The notes below the pieces were generated by a model. It saw only the letters and a list, made by a program, of their open reading frames with translations. It ran no database searches and was not told the DNA's origin. Shown piece after piece: positions 16,479-23,695 of a DNA stretch of 32,507 nucleotides. Every line of letters begins with the position of its first letter. Within the stretch, counting starts at the first letter, position 1. The stretch covers positions 1 to 32,507 of the forward strand of contig JAHRVZ010000198.1 in assembly GCA_019090405.1 (NCBI GenBank), written 5' to 3'. The stretch comes from Paracoccaceae bacterium (lineage in GTDB: Bacteria > Pseudomonadota > Alphaproteobacteria > Rhodobacterales > Rhodobacteraceae). A program made the position numbers and the translations under genes.

Positions 16479-18100
16479 CAAATACTCTCCTCTTTTTCTT
16501 CAAGCCAGCCGCGCAATATTTCGACAGTTTCTTCCTGGCGTTCACCAATCATTGAACGCAGACGATCAACCGGGTCATCTGCTCGACCGCGCAAAGCAGT
16601 CATTTCACCAGTTGTCGCCGCTCCGGCAGAATCATCCTCTATTTCACCCGTCAAAACCGTACCGATTGGTGGTGCCGAAATTGGCATCGTAGTTAGCGCG
16701 TTAGCTGGAAAATCTACCGATTTCGACAAAACTGGGCGAACAACAAACAACCCCAAAACCATCGTCACCAACGCAAGCAATCCAATTTGAATCAAAGACA
16801 TCAAGTCTAGTTGAAGCTGCGACATTAGCGAGGAAACGGCAGGGGTCCCTAAAGGGTTAGAAACAGGAAGATCCATTGATTTCAGTGTGATAACGTCACC
16901 TCTTTCGGCATCAAATCCGACAGCCGATGCCACCAAATCACGCAACGCAGCCATTTCACCTTCGGTACGCGCCTGAAAAGATTCACCGCCATTTGCGTCA
17001 TCAGCAGACAGGCCATTTACAAGAACGGCAACGGTCAGACGTTTTACAGCCCCTGGAACACGTAGGATTTCGTGTTCAGTCTCCGAAATCTCAAAATTAA
17101 CACGTTCGCGCGTTTCTGATGTCTGCGCTGTTGATCCATCTGGCTCTTGCGCATCTCCATCAGGCAGATTTGATGCAACTGTGACACTCCCGGCCTGACT
17201 GGTTGAGTTGTCTGTGCGTTCTTCAGAATCGGTGCTGATGGCCACACGGCTTTCAGGATCTACAATGCGTTGCCGGACTGTTTCAGATTCGGTCACAGTC
17301 TCAACGCTAACCTCGACCACTGCATTTCCCGCACCGACACGTGCCTCTATCAGTCTTAAGACTCGGTCGCGCAAAATTTGCGCTCTATCCTCGGCGGAGT
17401 TTGCTGAAGCAGGGGCTTCTGCATTCCCGATTAGGGCACCATTCGCATCAATAACAACAACATTTTCAACCGACAGATCGGCCACTGCCGAGGCAATAAG
17501 ATACCGGAGCGCATTTGCTTGCGAGGGAGTCACCGGCGTACTGCTGGGGACGATAGACACTGATGCCGACGATTCAGCCGTACGTTGAAACGGGTTTGAA
17601 CCATTCTGAGCAATGTGCACACGCGCCTGTGCCACGTAAGGGCTAGCGACAATTGTACGAGCCAATTCACCTTCTTTTGCACGCCAATACGCAGCGTCAA
17701 ACATTTGCGAAGTCGTACCAAATCCGCTGAGCGAATCGAGCAATTCATACCCGGCAGATCCATTGGCAGGCAGCCCTTCGCTGGCCAACGTCATTCGCAG
17801 TTCGTCACGCAGCTTTGATTCTACATAAATTGACCCACCACGAACTTCGTAAACCGCGCGACGCTGTTCCAGAACGCGCACAACATCTCCTGCTGCACCG
17901 TTTTCCAATCCAGCATAAAGTAACGTCATCGAAGGCGCAGCGATCATTCTGGACATCGCAATAATGCTGACAATTATTGCCAATCCAGCCAGAAACACGA
18001 CACCTTGTTTACGTTTGTCCAAACCCACCCAGACATTTTTGATCTGTTGCAAGCCACCCTCCTTAATAACCGGCGATTCTGCGCGGCGATGAACCATCAT
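16478..18100 (-). CDS. fliF: Flagellar MS-ring protein FliF
   Basis: A 540-residue protein. A membrane segment (about 33-51) precedes the ring-building motifs of the YscJ/FliF fold (MTLLYAGLENGAAGDVVRVL, then ASEGLPANGSAGYELLDSLS and ELARTI...ARVHIA). A long, Ser/Thr/Glu-rich periplasmic loop follows, then a second membrane segment (about 434-454). The cytoplasmic tail ends in DPVDRLRSMIGERQEETVEI followed by LRGWLEEKEE, the region that binds FliG in other bacteria. FliF forms the MS ring, the base on which rod, export gate and switch assemble. Two ATG codons stand together at the start; AAGGCGGA lies upstream. It is divergent from fliL. Confidence 0.94.
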   Translation of the reverse strand: MMVHRRAESPVIKEGGLQQIKNVWVGLDKRKQGVVFLAGLAIIVSIIAMSRMIAAPSMTLLYAGLENGAAGDVVRVLEQRRAVYEVRGGSIYVESKLRDELRMTLASEGLPANGSAGYELLDSLSGFGTTSQMFDAAYWRAKEGELARTIVASPYVAQARVHIAQNGSNPFQRTAESSASVSIVPSSTPVTPSQANALRYLIASAVADLSVENVVVIDANGALIGNAEAPASANSAEDRAQILRDRVLRLIEARVGAGNAVVEVSVETVTESETVRQRIVDPESRVAISTDSEERTDNSTSQAGSVTVASNLPDGDAQEPDGSTAQTSETRERVNFEISETEHEILRVPGAVKRLTVAVLVNGLSADDANGGESFQARTEGEMAALRDLVASAVGFDAERGDVITLKSMDLPVSNPLGTPAVSSLMSQLQLDLMSLIQIGLLALVTMVLGLFVVRPVLSKSVDFPANALTTMPISAPPIGTVLTGEIEDDSAGAATTGEMTALRGRADDPVDRLRSMIGERQEETVEILRGWLEEKEESI

Positions 18101-18113
18101 TGTTCGATCCGCC

Positions 18114-18128
18114 TTAATAATCGGTTAG
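18114..18128. promoter_or_regulatory. CtrA-like box between divergent fliF and fliL
   Basis: TTAA (18114-18117), 7 bases, TTAG (18125-18128) on the + strand, one mismatch from TTAA-N7-TTAA. It ends 45 bases before the fliL ATG, the same distance as at motB. It is only 13 bases from the fliF start, so it probably serves fliL; at fliF it could act as a repressor site. Confidence 0.42.
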
Positions 18129-18173
18129 CTCCTGATCAGTTATGAGAGAGTCAGCAAGTTCGAGGTAACTCAG

Positions 18174-18674
18174 ATGACCGAAACGGCAACGGAAATGTCA
18201 GACGCATCAGCAAAATCCGGAAAAATGCCAATAATTCTTGGCATTATTCTTGCAATCGGCGGCGCAGCTGGCGGATTTTTTGCAGTACAAAAGGGTATCA
18301 TTCCTTTGATTCCCTCTTCCCAAAACCCTGCGGCAGAACACGAAGTAAGTAGGTCGGAAATGCACAATACGGCTGATATCTCGTTTGTTGAAATCGAACC
18401 CATCATGATTTCTTTGAATGGGAACGGGCAAGTTCAACACTTGCGATTCCGCGCTCATCTTGAAGTCGGCAAGGCAGACGAATCAGATGTTGCTTTGCTA
18501 TTACCGCGGGTGGTCGACGTACTTAATGGTTATCTCAGGGCTCTGGAATTGGACGATTTGCGCGACCCCATGGCCTTAACCAAGTTGCGTGGCCAGATGT
18601 TGCGCCGTGTTCAAATTGTCGTCGGAAAAGATCGGGTTCGCGATCTTTTGATCATGGAATTCGTACTGAATTAG
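18174..18674 (+). CDS. fliL: Flagellar basal-body protein FliL
   Basis: A 166-residue protein with a short cytoplasmic N-terminus, one membrane helix (about 19-40) and a periplasmic FliL domain (about 70-166), with the FVEIEPIMISLNGNGQVQHL start and a C-terminal RVQIVVGKDRVRDLLIMEFV pattern. FliL forms rings around stator units and supports torque or stator recruitment. It starts the + strand stator operon (FliL, small bitopic protein, MotE-like, MotA). A second FliL-like protein is encoded at 28039-28512. Confidence 0.9.
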   Translation: MTETATEMSDASAKSGKMPIILGIILAIGGAAGGFFAVQKGIIPLIPSSQNPAAEHEVSRSEMHNTADISFVEIEPIMISLNGNGQVQHLRFRAHLEVGKADESDVALLLPRVVDVLNGYLRALELDDLRDPMALTKLRGQMLRRVQIVVGKDRVRDLLIMEFVLN

Positions 18675-18683
18675 GAAATTGTT

Positions 18684-19067
18684 GTGGAAATGATAGCAGA
18701 CATTCTTCTTGTTGCGGGTGCTTTAGGCGCCGGATTTTATTGTTTTATTTTGGCCCAGCGGCTCAATCGTTTCAGTGATTTGGAAAAAGGCGTTGGCGGT
18801 GCGGTGGCCGTGTTATCATCACAGGTTGATGACCTGAACAAATCTTTGCAATCCGCTCAGAGCGTTTCTGCCGCATCAAGTACGGCATTGGATCAGCTAA
18901 CTAACCGCGCCGAAGATGTTTCAAAACGGCTCGAATTATTGATGGCCTCAATGCATGATGTGCCGGACCCAATTGCCGAACATTCGGTCACTCAGGAAAC
19001 GACGCGCCCAGATTCCCAACCGATGTTTTCACGACGGATGCGTGGGCAAAGCGGAGCTTCTCAATGA
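18684..19067 (+). CDS. Small bitopic coiled-coil protein of the stator operon
   Basis: 127 residues from a GTG at 18684, with AGGA 7 bases upstream; an ATG at 18690 would remove two residues. One membrane helix near the N-terminus (about 4-24) is followed by a coiled-coil-like region (about 32-85, LEKGVGGAVAVLSSQVDDLN, then ALDQLTNRAEDVSKRLELLM). The C-terminal tail is basic and looks disordered. I do not recognise a named family with confidence; it may belong to the small unknown-function proteins found beside fliL in alphaproteobacteria (possibly DUF6468). It lies 9 bases after fliL and overlaps the MotE-like gene by 4 bases, so a role near the stator or basal body is likely. Confidence 0.65.
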   Translation: MEMIADILLVAGALGAGFYCFILAQRLNRFSDLEKGVGGAVAVLSSQVDDLNKSLQSAQSVSAASSTALDQLTNRAEDVSKRLELLMASMHDVPDPIAEHSVTQETTRPDSQPMFSRRMRGQSGASQ

Positions 19068-19663
19068 CAGCATCCAAAAAAAATGGCCGCCGCGTTCGTG
19101 GCGGATCCCTAGTGCTGATCTCAATTCTGCTCTTCGGCTCAGCATTTTTACGGATAGGAGTTCAGGCCGGACCAGCAATTTCCAAAGAGGTTCAGCAAGC
19201 AACCGAACAGAACGAGCCATCTGGAATAATAATGACGCCAGCTATTGCTGAGCTGAACGATCTGCAACCAATGCTGGCTGCATTTCAGGCACGCGAGATG
19301 AAAATCAGCGCACAGGAAGCTCAAATACTGGATCGCATGAAAGCACTTTCGATCGCCGAATCAGCGCTTGACTTGAAGCTGGCAGAATTGGTCAGTGTTG
19401 AAGAATCTTTGCGAGCGACACTAGCTTTGGCTGATGGAGCAGCAGAAGGAGACTTAGACAGATTGACCGGTGTCTATGAAAAAATGAAACCCAAAAATGC
19501 TGCCGTTTTGTTCGAAGAAATGGATCCAAAATTCGCCGCTGGTTTCCTTGCGAGAATGCGCCCCGAAGCAGCAGCAAACATTCTGGCAGGTTTAACTCCA
19601 CAGATGGCTTATTCTATCAGCCTGATTTTTGCAGGGCGAAATGTGAACGTTCCGAAAGACTGA
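19064..19663 (+). CDS. motE: MotE-like periplasmic flagellar protein
   Basis: A 199-residue protein. A basic N-terminus and one hydrophobic segment (about 10-30) act as signal or anchor. A helical coiled-coil stretch (about 60-125) follows. The C-terminal domain (about 135-190) has the MgtE-N-like repeats KPKNAAVLFEEMDPKFAAGF, then MRPEAAANILAGLTP. This architecture matches MotE of Sinorhizobium, a periplasmic chaperone for the stator-associated protein MotC. No MotC homologue is recognisable here, but a large periplasmic protein of unknown role is encoded just after motA. It overlaps the preceding gene by 4 bases. The family is fairly clear; whether it acts as a chaperone here is inferred. 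Confidence 0.78.
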   Translation: MTASKKNGRRVRGGSLVLISILLFGSAFLRIGVQAGPAISKEVQQATEQNEPSGIIMTPAIAELNDLQPMLAAFQAREMKISAQEAQILDRMKALSIAESALDLKLAELVSVEESLRATLALADGAAEGDLDRLTGVYEKMKPKNAAVLFEEMDPKFAAGFLARMRPEAAANILAGLTPQMAYSISLIFAGRNVNVPKD

Positions 19664-19740
19664 ATTTCCAGCCACGCTTAGGAAATCTTAAGTTTAAGGA
19701 GTCAAACAGGAAGAACCACAATTAGAGCGGAGCACCATTC

Positions 19741-20610
19741 ATGATCGGATTAGTCGGAATAGCCATTATCTTCATCATGGTATTCGGCGGGTATTTAGCC
19801 GCAGGTGGGAAAATGGGCATTATTTTCAAAACCTTACCGTTTGAAATGATGATGATTGGTGGCGCAGCTGTGGGGTCGTTTTTGATTGCCAACAATTTGG
19901 CAGCGATTAAACACACGGTAAAAGACATTGGAAAAGTATTCAAAGGCACCAAGTGGAATCCAGATGACTATCGGGATTTACTATGTCTTTTGTTTGCTTT
20001 GATTAGAGTTTCCCAACAAAGCCCTATGGAGGCCGAAAAACACATCGAAGAGCCCGAAACTTCGACAATTTTTGGCCAATACCCCAAAATATCTAAAGAT
20101 ATAGAAGCGGTGCATTTGATATGTGATACAATGCGCTCAGCGTCGATGAATTATGATGACCCACACCAGGTCGAGGAAGTTCTTGAAAAACGAATTGAGG
20201 CAAATTTTCATCATGCAATGCACTCCAGTCACGCCTTGCAAACCGTTGCTGATGGGCTTCCGGCGCTAGGAATTGTTGCGGCTGTGCTTGGCGTTATCAA
20301 AACTATGGGGTCAATTGACCAACCCCCTGAAGTTCTTGGGAAAATGATTGGCGGTGCCCTGGTTGGAACTTTTCTGGGCGTATTTCTTGCTTATGGCCTT
20401 GTTGGGCCGTTCGCTGAAAAGGTCAAATCCGTGATCGAGGAAGATGGTCATTTCTACCAACTCATACGCGAAGTTTTAGTCGCAAATTTACACAGCCATT
20501 CCCCGGCAATCTGCATCGAGGTAGGGCGCCAGAACACACCTTCGCATATGCGCCCGGATTTTGGCGATCTGGAAGAGGCGCTAAAGCGTGTCAAACAGGA
20601 CGCGGCATGA
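19741..20610 (+). CDS. motA: Flagellar stator protein MotA
   Basis: A 289-residue protein with four membrane segments: two near the N-terminus (about 3-21 and 33-52) and two in the C-terminal half (about 171-191 and 201-222). A large cytoplasmic loop between them has the charged rotor-facing region. The conserved prolines Pro174 (DGLPALGIVAAVLGVIKTMG) and Pro223 match Pro173 and Pro222 of E. coli. MotA and MotB form the proton-driven stator. GGAG at 19729-19732 is well spaced. A 77-base gap before it has TTAG-N6-TTAA, just off the CtrA pattern. It overlaps the next gene by 4 bases. Confidence 0.96.
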   Translation: MIGLVGIAIIFIMVFGGYLAAGGKMGIIFKTLPFEMMMIGGAAVGSFLIANNLAAIKHTVKDIGKVFKGTKWNPDDYRDLLCLLFALIRVSQQSPMEAEKHIEEPETSTIFGQYPKISKDIEAVHLICDTMRSASMNYDDPHQVEEVLEKRIEANFHHAMHSSHALQTVADGLPALGIVAAVLGVIKTMGSIDQPPEVLGKMIGGALVGTFLGVFLAYGLVGPFAEKVKSVIEEDGHFYQLIREVLVANLHSHSPAICIEVGRQNTPSHMRPDFGDLEEALKRVKQDAA

Positions 20611-22868
20611 ACCTGAGGTCATTGGTTCTTATTGCCAGTCTATTTATAGCGCAGCCGGTGTTTGCCCGCATAATTGACATACGATCAGGAGAACATAATA
20701 CGTTTTCCCGAATCGTCCTTAATATCCCTACGGGAACCAATTGGACTTTGACACAAACCGGTAGGCAGGCTGAATTATCCTTACAACTGCCCGATATTCA
20801 ATTTGATACAAGTCAAGTTTTTAGCCGAATTCCAAGAAGTCGTCTACTTGGATTGACACAAGTGCAACCGGGCAAGGCACTACAAATAACTATGGGCTGT
20901 CTTTGCAAAGCCGTGGGGTTTTTGCAAGATGGTACGCTATTGGTCATAGACATACATGACCCGAAAACGCCGATTAGTTCCCCCTCACTTACCTTGGGCG
21001 CAACACCGGTTTTGAGGTTTAGCAACGTTACTCCATTGGCCTCTCATAGCCCAATATTTAAATGGAAATTGAAACCAGAAACATCTATCGAAATCGCTGA
21101 ACCCGCGTCGTTTGCGAAGCCAAGACCAACGTCGGTAATTGACTTACCAACACAGGAAAACCTAACAAACGTGAACGCATCAGAATTGCGTTTACTTTCT
21201 CAAATTGACCGAGCAACAGCTCAAGGATTGTTGCATCCGAATTTAGACATTTCCAACCCAGTGAACGACAATGCAATACTTCAGATTGGCGAAAACGACA
21301 CTCACGAACGCCACCAGAAAATCGATACACCTTCGACTGTCAGTATGACTGTGATATCCAGCATGGATCGTGATCTGGCTGACGACCGCGGTCATGGTCA
21401 ACTGAGAGAAGATCAACTTCCATGCCTACCCGTCGACCTTGTCAATTTACCCGATTGGGGCAATACACTGTCGTTTGGAACGCAAATTGGAAGCCGACGT
21501 TCCCATTTGTATGGTGAATTTGACAACGTCAATCAACAGAGCGTGATTGAATTGACCAAAAATTTGTTGTTCTTTGGGTTTGGCGCGGAAGCAAGAACAA
21601 CGCTCAATCTGTTTACTGGCGAAGACTCGAAACGCCAAGTGCTGACTGCTCTTGCCGAGATTATGGACAATGGGCACATCGTTACCCGAAATCCGTTTGT
21701 GGGACAAAGTGCTTGTAACAATGATGTCGCGTTATGGGCTTATCTTGCTCTTTCTGATGCCTCAACTTCTGAAGAATCCAATCCCGAGGCAATCCTGACA
21801 GCATTCGCGCGCCTGCCTCACCATCTCCGAGTTTTGTTGGGCCCGCTTTTGGTCGGCAAATTTTCAAAGTCAGGCGATATCCAATCTATGGATATTGTAT
21901 CGCGGACAGCGGCTCGGGCATTGAACAGATCGGACCCTGCTTTGGATCTTGCACAGGCAAATGCAAATATGCAGCACGGGGACCCCATAGCTGCGGTAGA
22001 TCAAATGGCCGCTATCGCACAGTCAGGAACGGAATATTCACCACAAGCTTTGATTGATTTGGTCATTGCACAAACTGAGGCCGATCAAACAGTGTCACCG
22101 GATATTCCCGATTTGATCGCTGCCTATGAGTTAGAACACCGAAAGTCCGACCTGGGACCCGCACTGCAACAAGCGCATATTCTATCTTTGGCAATTACCG
22201 GGCGATTTTCCGAAGCATTCAAAAATTATTATGAACAAAGCTCGGACGACAGCAATTCAAGTAAAGACTATACGCTGACCCAGATATTAACCATTTTGAC
22301 CAAACGCGCCGATGACATCACATTTTTGCGCTACACGCTGTTCCAGATTGAGCAAACAAAATCGAATTTTCCGGTTGAGTTGCAAAATTTGTTGGCAGCC
22401 CGTTTGATTGAGCAAGGGTTTTCTTCACAGGCATCGATAGTTCTGGCAGGACAAGAGGGACAGGAAAGCGGTGATCGCAGATTGATGAATGCTCAAATCG
22501 CAATCACTGAAAACCTGCCGCGCCGCGCGCTCGTCGAGCTTTTTGGAGCCAGTGGCGCGCAGGCAGATGGTATTCGCGCCCAGGCGTTCTTAGACATTGG
22601 AGAATATGAAAATGCAGGCATTTCGCAAGAAGCGAGCGGTACTGATCCGGGGCGCTCGTTTTGGCATGCTGAGGATTGGGACGCCGTCATCCGCCAAAAG
22701 GATTCTCCGTTTTCAGAACCAGCCATATTGGCCAAATCCTTAAGAGACAGCAGCGACATTCCTGAAGATCGCGGCTCTCTTGCTTATGCGCGGGAAATTG
22801 AAAATAGCAGTCTGGCCACCCGATCTGACATATCAGATCTGTTGAACATAATTGGACCACTGCAATAG
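20607..22868 (+). CDS. Large periplasmic AMIN-like / helical-repeat protein after motA
   Basis: A 753-residue protein. A signal peptide (about 1-20, ending VFA) leads into an all-beta domain (about 22-115) that resembles AMIN domains (IIDIRSGEHNTFSRIVLNI, ending LLVIDIHDP). AMIN domains often target proteins to the cell wall or to secretin-type complexes. A low-complexity linker (about 120-270) follows, then a long helical region (about 300-750) with degenerate TPR-like repeats. No membrane helix other than the signal was seen. The gene overlaps motA by 4 bases, so it is probably made with the stator. R. sphaeroides MotF, a large TPR protein of similar mass needed for rotation, is a possible analogue, as is rhizobial MotC; I cannot show homology to either. 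Its job in motility is unproven. Confidence 0.7.
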   Translation: MNLRSLVLIASLFIAQPVFARIIDIRSGEHNTFSRIVLNIPTGTNWTLTQTGRQAELSLQLPDIQFDTSQVFSRIPRSRLLGLTQVQPGKALQITMGCLCKAVGFLQDGTLLVIDIHDPKTPISSPSLTLGATPVLRFSNVTPLASHSPIFKWKLKPETSIEIAEPASFAKPRPTSVIDLPTQENLTNVNASELRLLSQIDRATAQGLLHPNLDISNPVNDNAILQIGENDTHERHQKIDTPSTVSMTVISSMDRDLADDRGHGQLREDQLPCLPVDLVNLPDWGNTLSFGTQIGSRRSHLYGEFDNVNQQSVIELTKNLLFFGFGAEARTTLNLFTGEDSKRQVLTALAEIMDNGHIVTRNPFVGQSACNNDVALWAYLALSDASTSEESNPEAILTAFARLPHHLRVLLGPLLVGKFSKSGDIQSMDIVSRTAARALNRSDPALDLAQANANMQHGDPIAAVDQMAAIAQSGTEYSPQALIDLVIAQTEADQTVSPDIPDLIAAYELEHRKSDLGPALQQAHILSLAITGRFSEAFKNYYEQSSDDSNSSKDYTLTQILTILTKRADDITFLRYTLFQIEQTKSNFPVELQNLLAARLIEQGFSSQASIVLAGQEGQESGDRRLMNAQIAITENLPRRALVELFGASGAQADGIRAQAFLDIGEYENAGISQEASGTDPGRSFWHAEDWDAVIRQKDSPFSEPAILAKSLRDSSDIPEDRGSLAYAREIENSSLATRSDISDLLNIIGPLQ

Positions 22869-22957
22869 CAGAATTGAAAATTTGCCAGAACTGATAACCA
22901 TTTTTCAACTTGATCCAAATATCTTAGCGGAGGAACAAATAGAATTGGATAGGCAGA

Positions 22958-23692
22958 ATGCCTCGATTTTTCAGGGCCACAATGGCTCTAATAACCGTGT
23001 TTCTTTGCGGACCAGTAGAAGCCAACAAGAATGACGTTGAGTCGACTTTATGTGATTCCGCCGCACGCATTGCATCTCAGGAGTTTGGGATTCCCGTTGA
23101 AGTGCTACTGGCGCTAACCAGAACGGAAACCGGACGCAACGGGAAACATGGTCTTTATCCGTGGCCATGGACCGTCAACATGGAGGGCCCCGGATATTGG
23201 TTTGGAAATCGTGATGAGGCGGTGAATTTTACGCTGGATCACCTTAATAACGGAGCAATCAGTTTTGATATCGGGTGTTTTCAAATCAACTATAAATGGC
23301 ATGGCGAACACTTTGATTCCGTCGAAGACATGTTTGTACCCCGTTTGAACGCCAACTATGCGGCCCAGTTTCTAACGCAACTTTTTTTTGAGTTTGGCAG
23401 TTGGTCAGCCGCTGCCGGAGCATTCCATTCACGTACACCTTCAAAAGCAGAATCCTACATTGCTCGCTTTGATAGAATCCGATTGATCATACGCAACGAA
23501 CCTCCTGAGACGGTACCTGTCAACTTACCTCCACTTGGTATTTTTGATCGCCGGGGAGATTTGAGAATGGTCACAGCGTCATTGATCCCTCTTGTTTCTG
23601 GCGGTGCTCCAAAACTTGGGTCTCTATTTCCGAATGTTAGCGCTTCTGTTGGCATCAACCGCCAAAACGACACGCAAAATCAGGGCAGCTAG
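22958..23692 (+). CDS. Flagellar-cluster lytic transglycosylase (SLT domain)
   Basis: A 244-residue protein with a short signal sequence (about 1-22) and an SLT-type lysozyme-like domain (about 30-175). The catalytic glutamate is probably Glu57 (TRTETGR). The FDIGCFQINYKWHG motif and the AGAFHSRTP motif are typical of this family. Such enzymes cleave peptidoglycan so the rod can pass through the wall. R. sphaeroides has a flagellum-specific enzyme, SltF, that does this because its FlgJ lacks a muramidase domain; this gene may be the equivalent. The start is uncertain: the best ribosome-binding sequence (GGAGGA near 22930) is too far from the ATG, and another ATG lies at 22982. It ends 3 bases before flhA. 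Confidence 0.8.
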   Translation: MPRFFRATMALITVFLCGPVEANKNDVESTLCDSAARIASQEFGIPVEVLLALTRTETGRNGKHGLYPWPWTVNMEGPGYWFGNRDEAVNFTLDHLNNGAISFDIGCFQINYKWHGEHFDSVEDMFVPRLNANYAAQFLTQLFFEFGSWSAAAGAFHSRTPSKAESYIARFDRIRLIIRNEPPETVPVNLPPLGIFDRRGDLRMVTASLIPLVSGGAPKLGSLFPNVSASVGINRQNDTQNQGS

Positions 23693-23695
23693 CCG

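Noticed and set aside
19674-19697. Possible CtrA box before motA (TTAG-N6-TTAA)
   Set aside because: The spacer is 6 rather than 7 bases, so it was not called with the other three sites.
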